A DNA stretch of 43,697 bases from a bacterium (GTDB lineage: Bacteria; Bdellovibrionota_B; Oligoflexia; Oligoflexales; RGVZ01), in contig RGVZ01000018.1 of the NCBI GenBank assembly GCA_010029825.1, positions 1 to 43,697 on the forward strand. The letters are read 5' to 3'. A model generated the notes under the pieces. That model did not search any database. It saw only the letters and a program-made list of their open reading frames with translations, and was not told the DNA's origin. Shown here piece after piece: positions 38,795 to 43,697 of this stretch (its first letter is position 1; every line of letters starts with the position of its first letter). The position numbers and the translations under genes are program-made.

Positions 38795-40320
38795 TTCAAG
38801 TATCCAGTCCACCAGGACAGCGGACGGTCAACGTATCTTTCGTCCGTGATTTCCCCCGTCGCACTAACGATCATCCTGGAACGGATCATCTCTTGATTCG
38901 CGTGAGCTTTCTCTCCGATCGCGAGGACAGGACAGCCTGTTTCATCCATGGTCCGGTCCCGGTCGTGGTAGTAGTAGCGGGAACCTGCCTCGAAGGAGCG
39001 TACGACTGGATTGCCGGGCAGTGACCACGCCATGTGAGCGACGGTGAACCAGCGGAAAGAAGCCAGAACAGGACGATCTGGACAATGGGGTGGTTTTTGT
39101 TGAACGAGCGCGGCCTTGGCTTGCTCCTGGATGCGTCGCCATGCAGAGGAGGCGCTGAAATCCGGCCAGAAAGTCAACTCGCCGAGAGCGCCCGGCTTGC
39201 CGCCGGACAAATCGATCGCCTTTTGGCGGATCACCGGAATGCCGACAATGCCGATGATGAGAGAGCTGACGCAAGCAGCTGTGATCATGTTTATTCGTAA
39301 CTTCGAGTTTGGCCATCCCTGTCCGGCAATGAGGGCTGCGTCGGGAATCAGCAGCCAGAAGGCCGGGAGTCCCCAGTGGGGAAGGACTTCCTTGTAAGTC
39401 ATTGTGACGTGGATCAGCAACAGAAGCGGCACGGTGGCAAGCAACACGGTACGCTCGTTATTTCTTGTGCGATGCCGCCACAGGGTGATGATCGTGAAAA
39501 CAAGAAGTCCGAAGAAGCCAGGGGTCAGGAAAATAAACTCTCCCGCCAGGGTTCTCATGGCGCGCGGAAGATCGAAGCGGGCCCCGGATATCCCCCGACT
39601 GGCCTGAAACGCGAAAGACGCCATGCCATTTCGGGCGTTCCATATCCATACGGGAAGTGTCACCACGAGACCTGTCACGACCAGTGTGAACCAGAAGGGT
39701 AACTCCCGGGTCAATCGTGATGAGCGGTTGATGGCGAGACCCAGCAGCAGTCCGCCAAATATGGGAGCGGCGTGGTACTTGAACAGGCCACCGAGACCGG
39801 CAACAACGCCCATCGTTACCCCGTCGATGACTGTCAGTCCCGTGTTCCGCTTGCCGAGGCGGAGGGCCAGCAAAAGACCAGCCGAGGCAGCGAGAAGCAA
39901 TCCCGCGTCAGGCACCAGCAGAAATCCGCCGAGGGCGAAGGCGGGTATGGCTTGCGTCAAGCAGAGGAACGCGACATCTGAGATCCGGTTGCGACGCCCG
40001 CCGCAAATGGTCCGGTATGCCATGAAGAGGCAGACGCTTGTCAGCATATGAACAACGGGAACGAGACCGCGGGCGTGAAGTCCGCCCCAGACCGGGGAGA
40101 AAATCGCCTGGGCTCCCGCGGAAAGCCACGAGACACCTGGCGGGTGGTCAAAATAGGACAGCCTGAGGTCCCGACCCCAGTCCCAGTAGTAAACTTCATC
40201 GTTCCCCAGCGGAACAATGGTGGCAAGAAACTCGCGTACAAAAAAAGAGGACAACATGACCGCGATCATTTTCCGGTCTGTTATTTTTTCCTCGGCGTTT
40301 GAGTCGCGGCCTGGTCGCAT
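38791..40320 (-). CDS. Glycosyltransferase family 39 (GT-C, ArnT/PMT-like)
   Basis: A polytopic membrane transferase, about 509 aa, that moves a sugar from a polyprenyl-phosphate donor to a periplasmic acceptor. The acidic loop motif PLGNDEVYYWDWGRDLRLSYFDHPPG is characteristic of PMT_2/ArnT-type GT39 enzymes. At least nine hydrophobic segments follow, with a soluble C-terminal tail from about residue 390. Its start is 23 bp after the cheR stop, and its own stop overlaps the PHP gene (ATGA), so it sits in a run with mcp-cheB-cheR. The upstream ribosome site is weak; MIAVMLSS, 17 codons later, is an alternative start. Acceptor is unknown. Confidence 0.88.
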   Translation of the reverse strand: MRPGRDSNAEEKITDRKMIAVMLSSFFVREFLATIVPLGNDEVYYWDWGRDLRLSYFDHPPGVSWLSAGAQAIFSPVWGGLHARGLVPVVHMLTSVCLFMAYRTICGGRRNRISDVAFLCLTQAIPAFALGGFLLVPDAGLLLAASAGLLLALRLGKRNTGLTVIDGVTMGVVAGLGGLFKYHAAPIFGGLLLGLAINRSSRLTRELPFWFTLVVTGLVVTLPVWIWNARNGMASFAFQASRGISGARFDLPRAMRTLAGEFIFLTPGFFGLLVFTIITLWRHRTRNNERTVLLATVPLLLLIHVTMTYKEVLPHWGLPAFWLLIPDAALIAGQGWPNSKLRINMITAACVSSLIIGIVGIPVIRQKAIDLSGGKPGALGELTFWPDFSASSAWRRIQEQAKAALVQQKPPHCPDRPVLASFRWFTVAHMAWSLPGNPVVRSFEAGSRYYYHDRDRTMDETGCPVLAIGEKAHANQEMIRSRMIVSATGEITDERYVDRPLSWWTGYLK

Positions 40321-40343
40321 GGGGCTGACAATATCAGCTCATG

Positions 40344-41180
40344 TCAGGGCTTTGCCACCTTTTGATAATAGACGGCGCGGCCAAGGCGCCGGATTTCGAA
40401 GTTTTCGGCCAGCCCGATCAGGGTTTCCGCCGCGCCGAGGACAAGGTAACCCCCCGGCTGAAGGGAATTGTAGAGGCGGCTGATTACTCTCTTTTTGTTC
40501 TCGACACTCTGGTAGATCAGGACGTTGCGACAGAAGATGACATGAAAGGCCCCTAACCCTGTCCAGTCCTCCAGCAGATTGACCTGCCGGAAATTCATGT
40601 TCCTTTTCAATTCCGGACGGACCAGCCAGACGTGCGGATCGGCCGGGTTCTTTTCGAAGTACTTCTTGAGTTGGTCCTCGGTGAGGCCACGGTGGACTTC
40701 GAGGTCGGAATACTTGCCATCTTTCGCTTGCTTCAAGACGCGTTCCGAATAGTCCGTGACCAGGATCTCGTAGTTCCTGTTCGGCCTGGTCAATTGCCAA
40801 TGGCGAAGGCAAATGGCCAGGCTGTAGGCCTCTTGTCCTGTGCTCGATGCCGCGCTCCATATACGGACATAGTCTTGCTTGTTGCCCGCGAAGTCCGGGT
40901 TTGCCAGCAGCTCACTCGAGAACGCGTCAAAAACGCCCATGTCGCGAAAGAACGAGGTTTCATTGTTGGTCGACGCGTCCAGGATGGCGGAAAGAGCTTT
41001 CGGGTTTTTACCGTCGCGCAGGATATGGAACAGCTCTTCCGCGTTACGCAGACCCATGGTCGTCGCGACCTCGGTCATGCGTTTTTCCAGCTGGTAGTGG
41101 TTTTCGTGTGAATATTGGATGCCAAGGGCCTTCTCGACCATTCCAGCGACGTAATCCAGCATTTCCTTCGGCAGCGCCAC
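40344..41180 (-). CDS. cheR: Chemotaxis protein methyltransferase CheR
   Basis: Methylates glutamates on the chemoreceptor using S-adenosylmethionine. The all-alpha N-domain (about 1-75, NHYQLEKRMTEVATTMGL) is followed by the SAM-binding domain: NNETSFFRD, RIWSAASSTGQEAYSLAI (consensus SAgcStGeE), ILVTDYSERVLKQAKDG, FHVIFCRNVLIYQ and GGYLVLGAAETL. Length 278 aa with a GTG start and GGGAG eight bases upstream. It is 23 bp after cheB and 23 bp before the GT39 gene. The Ala-Ala-Ser-Ser in place of the more usual AgCSt is a minor variant. Confidence 0.95.
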   Translation of the reverse strand: MALPKEMLDYVAGMVEKALGIQYSHENHYQLEKRMTEVATTMGLRNAEELFHILRDGKNPKALSAILDASTNNETSFFRDMGVFDAFSSELLANPDFAGNKQDYVRIWSAASSTGQEAYSLAICLRHWQLTRPNRNYEILVTDYSERVLKQAKDGKYSDLEVHRGLTEDQLKKYFEKNPADPHVWLVRPELKRNMNFRQVNLLEDWTGLGAFHVIFCRNVLIYQSVENKKRVISRLYNSLQPGGYLVLGAAETLIGLAENFEIRRLGRAVYYQKVAKP

Positions 41181-41202
41181 GACCTCGACTCCCTTTTTAT
41201 TC

Positions 41203-42312
41203 TCAACGTTTCAACGCCATGGTAGCCAGTAAATCGGCGCAGCGCTCGAGGTCTCCCATCGAGTCCCACGCTCCGGCGGCGTGAATCGCCCCGGGCATTC
41301 CCCAGACAACCGATGAATCCTTGTCCTGGATGATGACGGCCCCGCCATTTTTTTTGACGGCCTTGGCTCCGACAAGTCCATCCTCACCCATACCGGTGAG
41401 CACCATGGCGAGGGCATTGCGTTGGAAGATCTGGGAAGCCGTCTCAAAGAGAAAGTCCACCGAGGGGCGCACGGAGTTTCGTTTGGGGCCATGATCCAGG
41501 TGGATCGCCACGTCGCCCTCATCCATGACGAGGCGCATGTGATAATCGCCCGGGGCCACATAGACATGACCTGCCTTCACGATCTCACCGGGGCGGGCCT
41601 CGGCCGCCGGCAGCCCACTGACAAGTTGGATCCTGCCCGCGAGTGATTCTGTGAATCCCGGTGGCATGTGTTGCACCACAAGGATCGGGACTTTGGACTT
41701 GCCTTTCATGCGGCTGAAGACGACTTCGAGTGCGGCTGGTCCGCCAGTCGAGGCACCAATGCAGATGATGTGCGGTTTGAACGAATCTAGATTTACGCGG
41801 AGTGTGTTGTTTGCCGGTGAGGACTCGGGACCTGGAACGACAATCTTGCCAACCTCTGGCTCATGGTTCTCCACCCGGGCCTCTGGTTTCCCTGTCTGCA
41901 GCGCGGTAATTTTCTCAAAGATTCCGCCCATTTGGTGGATAAACCGTTTGAAGTGCTCCTCGGTCGGGGGTTTTCCGCTTGCCATGGGGCCCTCAATAAA
42001 ATGCAGCCTTCCATGCTTCAGCCTGTCTTTTGCGGCTTTCGCGGCGTTGCCGGGTGATTCGGAAAGAACGATCACATGGGGTGTGAACCCCCGTGTCTGA
42101 AGTTCGTCAAAAAGCTCCCCGTCATTCATGTCCGTCATCTGGGCCTGCGCGATGACGACGTCGATGCTTGAATGCTCAAGCATCTGGATCGCGAGCCTTC
42201 CTGTCGCCGCGATCTTCGGCACCTGCGCCCGGCGTGTGGCCTCGATGGCCTCCTTCACGCGGCTGCGCAACTCCACCGAAGACGCGGCGATCAGTGTGGC
42301 AAGCGTTTTCAC
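41203..42312 (-). CDS. cheB: Chemotaxis methylesterase CheB with degenerate receiver domain
   Basis: Protein-glutamate methylesterase. The catalytic domain (about 180-369) is complete: CIGASTGGP (Ser188), VVQHMPPGFT (His215) and LTGMGEDG (Asp311). The N-terminal receiver domain (about 1-125) keeps its length and rough fold but lacks every phosphorylation residue: the acidic pair is A9-A10, the phospho-acceptor is Gln56 (DVVIAQAQM), and the conserved Lys is Gly108 (FIEGP). It therefore cannot be controlled by CheA phosphoryl transfer in the usual way. Start GTG at 42312 directly follows the mcp stop (TGAGTG). Length 369 aa. Confidence 0.93.
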   Translation of the reverse strand: MKTLATLIAASSVELRSRVKEAIEATRRAQVPKIAATGRLAIQMLEHSSIDVVIAQAQMTDMNDGELFDELQTRGFTPHVIVLSESPGNAAKAAKDRLKHGRLHFIEGPMASGKPPTEEHFKRFIHQMGGIFEKITALQTGKPEARVENHEPEVGKIVVPGPESSPANNTLRVNLDSFKPHIICIGASTGGPAALEVVFSRMKGKSKVPILVVQHMPPGFTESLAGRIQLVSGLPAAEARPGEIVKAGHVYVAPGDYHMRLVMDEGDVAIHLDHGPKRNSVRPSVDFLFETASQIFQRNALAMVLTGMGEDGLVGAKAVKKNGGAVIIQDKDSSVVWGMPGAIHAAGAWDSMGDLERCADLLATMALKR

Positions 42313-43697
42313 TCAGACCCGTACTTTCTGGACCAGTTCCCTGAGGCTTTCCGCCAGATGCGCCAACTGCTTGGCGGCCGTCAAGCACTGGGACGCGCCC
42401 GTGCTGGTTTGCGCGGAGGCTTCCGAAACAGCCTTGATGTTCCTCGAGATGCTGCTGACTCCTTTGGCGGAGTCCTGGACGACGCGGCTCATCTCATTGG
42501 TTGTTGCCTGCTGCTCCTCGACGGAGGCCGCGATCGCTCCCGCGATGTTGTTCAGTTTCTCGATGCTGCTGGCGATCTGGGCAATGGCCTCGACGGCCGC
42601 GGACGTGTCACGCTGGATGGCGTTGATCTTCCCGGTTATCTCCTCGGTCGCCCGGGCTGTCTGTTTCGCCAGTTCCTTGACCTCGTTCGCGACGACAGCG
42701 AATCCGCGACCGGCTTCCCCCGCGCGCGCGGCCTCGATGGTCGCGTTGAGTGCCAGCAGGTTGGTCTGTTGCGCGATGGAACTGATCACCTTGATGACAT
42801 TGCCGATCTCCTGGCTGCTCTGCCCGAGCTGCTGGATCGTGTCATTCGTGATGTGCGCTTGTTTCAGCGTTGAGTTGGACATGGCCGAGGCTTCGCTGGC
42901 GTTGCGCGCGATTTCCTTGATCGCCGCGTTCATTTCCTCGCTGTTCGTGGCGACGGCGTCAACACCCCGTGAGATTTCCTCGGACGCTCCAGCCGCGGAC
43001 ACGGCTTCGCGGTTTGTTTCCTCGGCGCTGGTGGTCAGTTCGCTCGCGGTCGCGTTCAACTCAGAGGCTGCTGCCGCAAGTTGCGACGAGGCCTCGTTCA
43101 GGTTTGCGACGAGAGTGACGCGGTCCGTGATCAAGTCCCAGGTAACCATCGGTCCGATGTATTTCTGGTCCTTGTCAAAGACCGGGCTGGCCAGGAGATC
43201 CAGTGTCTCGTTGCCCAACTTGATATTCGCCCTGTGAGGAAGGTTTTTCGGGTCCGCGACGATCTTCCTGATACGGCTCGGATCCTTGTGGAAGATGTCG
43301 ATCTTCTCCCCGACGAGCTTGTCGACGGGCCGGGGCAGCAAGTGCTCGATCTTGCGCAATGTGCGATTGCTGGCCTGGTTCATGTAAATGAGATTGAAAT
43401 CGACGTCGGCGAGTAGTGTGTTGATCGGCGTAAGCTCGGTCATCGCCGCGAACTTCACCATCGCGTCCTCGGTCTCGAGCTTTTTGGTGACGATGTCCCA
43501 CGTGATCATTGTGCCGGTATGATTGCCAGCTCCGTCGACCGTCGCGGACGCGAGCAGGTCCAGCTTTTCGGGACCGACCTGGATGATGGCCCGGTGCGGA
43601 AGGTTACGGCGGTCCGCGATCATCCTCGCCTGGTGCTCCGGGTTCTTGTGAAACACGTCAATTTTGCTCCCGACGATCTTGTCGATGGTCACTGACA
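42313..43697 (-). CDS. Methyl-accepting chemotaxis protein, soluble, tandem PAS (5'-partial)
   Basis: A chemoreceptor cut by the window edge; the frame is open past the GTG at 43692, so the start is upstream. The visible part holds the end of one PAS domain, a complete second PAS domain of the same kind (both contain K-I-D-x-F-H-K and NLPHRA...LDLLAS...TWD), then the signalling domain with the conserved hairpin tip [33 protein letters not shown]. No membrane or HAMP segment is present in the visible part, so it is probably cytoplasmic and senses an internal ligand or redox state. It leads a run with cheB and cheR, which should adapt it; no cheA or cheW gene is in the window. Confidence 0.95.
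   Translation of the reverse strand, partial: SVTIDKIVGSKIDVFHKNPEHQARMIADRRNLPHRAIIQVGPEKLDLLASATVDGAGNHTGTMITWDIVTKKLETEDAMVKFAAMTELTPINTLLADVDFNLIYMNQASNRTLRKIEHLLPRPVDKLVGEKIDIFHKDPSRIRKIVADPKNLPHRANIKLGNETLDLLASPVFDKDQKYIGPMVTWDLITDRVTLVANLNEASSQLAAAASELNATASELTTSAEETNREAVSAAGASEEISRGVDAVATNSEEMNAAIKEIARNASEASAMSNSTLKQAHITNDTIQQLGQSSQEIGNVIKVISSIAQQTNLLALNATIEAARAGEAGRGFAVVANEVKELAKQTARATEEITGKINAIQRDTSAAVEAIAQIASSIEKLNNIAGAIAASVEEQQATTNEMSRVVQDSAKGVSSISRNIKAVSEASAQTSTGASQCLTAAKQLAHLAESLRELVQKVRV

Overview
The window looks like a chromosomal segment of a Gram-negative bacterium with a GC content that reads as high-50s percent. Evidence for Gram-negative: many Sec/lipobox leaders (lipoproteins at 12.1, 14.3, 20.9, 21.8, 23.5 and 24.6-26.4 kb), a small beta-barrel-like protein ending in Phe, and a periplasmic-type cupredoxin. 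The gene set (bactofilin, long aromatic amino acid hydroxylase, soluble PAS-PAS chemoreceptor with CheB/CheR, BtpA-family protein, M64 peptidase, many glycosyltransferases) would fit a deltaproteobacteria-like lineage (Bdellovibrionota/Myxococcota type), but that placement is inference only. No phage, IS element, CRISPR array, rRNA or tRNA gene was seen.

Layout. 1-4.0 kb: a CDF metal exporter cut by the window edge, then on the minus strand an alpha/beta hydrolase, a glycerophosphodiester phosphodiesterase and the GTPase HflX with an unusual acidic insert. 4.1-8.8 kb: an outer-membrane-like protein, two overlapping GT4 glycosyltransferases and asnS. 8.8-9.7 kb: rplM-rpsI with its own promoter and a strong terminator. 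9.8-12.5 kb: two uncharacterised proteins separated by a tandem hairpin repeat, a bactofilin, a NudL-like CoA pyrophosphatase and a small lipoprotein. 12.5-15.3 kb: aromatic amino acid hydroxylase and a lipoprotein with an alpha/beta-hydrolase fold that lacks its nucleophile. 15.4-21.7 kb: the 2-oxoglutarate dehydrogenase complex in the order E2-E3-E1, followed directly by an M48 lipoprotein protease. 21.8-26.8 kb: two coupled lipoproteins (the second an NAPE-PLD-like MBL hydrolase), gamma-glutamyltransferase and a cupredoxin. 26.9-28.4 kb: a BtpA-family protein, a Cys-rich membrane peptide and a His-rich small protein with a structured leader. 28.5-32.8 kb: a tightly coupled glycan operon (GT4, GT2, GT-C with TPR). 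32.8-38.8 kb: a small secreted protein, an exonuclease-fold/GIY-YIG fusion, an M64 peptidase, a small membrane protein and a PHP-domain hydrolase. 38.8-43.7 kb, minus strand: mcp, cheB, cheR, a GT39 glycosyltransferase and the PHP gene, all in one close-packed run.

The most unusual items are: (i) the leader of the His-rich gene, where a promoter-like pair, an intrinsic-terminator hairpin and a 7-bp Shine-Dalgarno-sequestering stem follow one another; (ii) a CheB whose receiver domain has lost all phosphorylation residues while its methylesterase triad is intact; (iii) a GIY-YIG nuclease fused to an apparently dead DEDD exonuclease fold; and (iv) convergent gene ends, five of six of which overlap, while the sixth holds a tandem hairpin repeat that also supplies a stop codon. 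I found no multi-gene system that I would call wholly new; the best candidates for new biology are these four.
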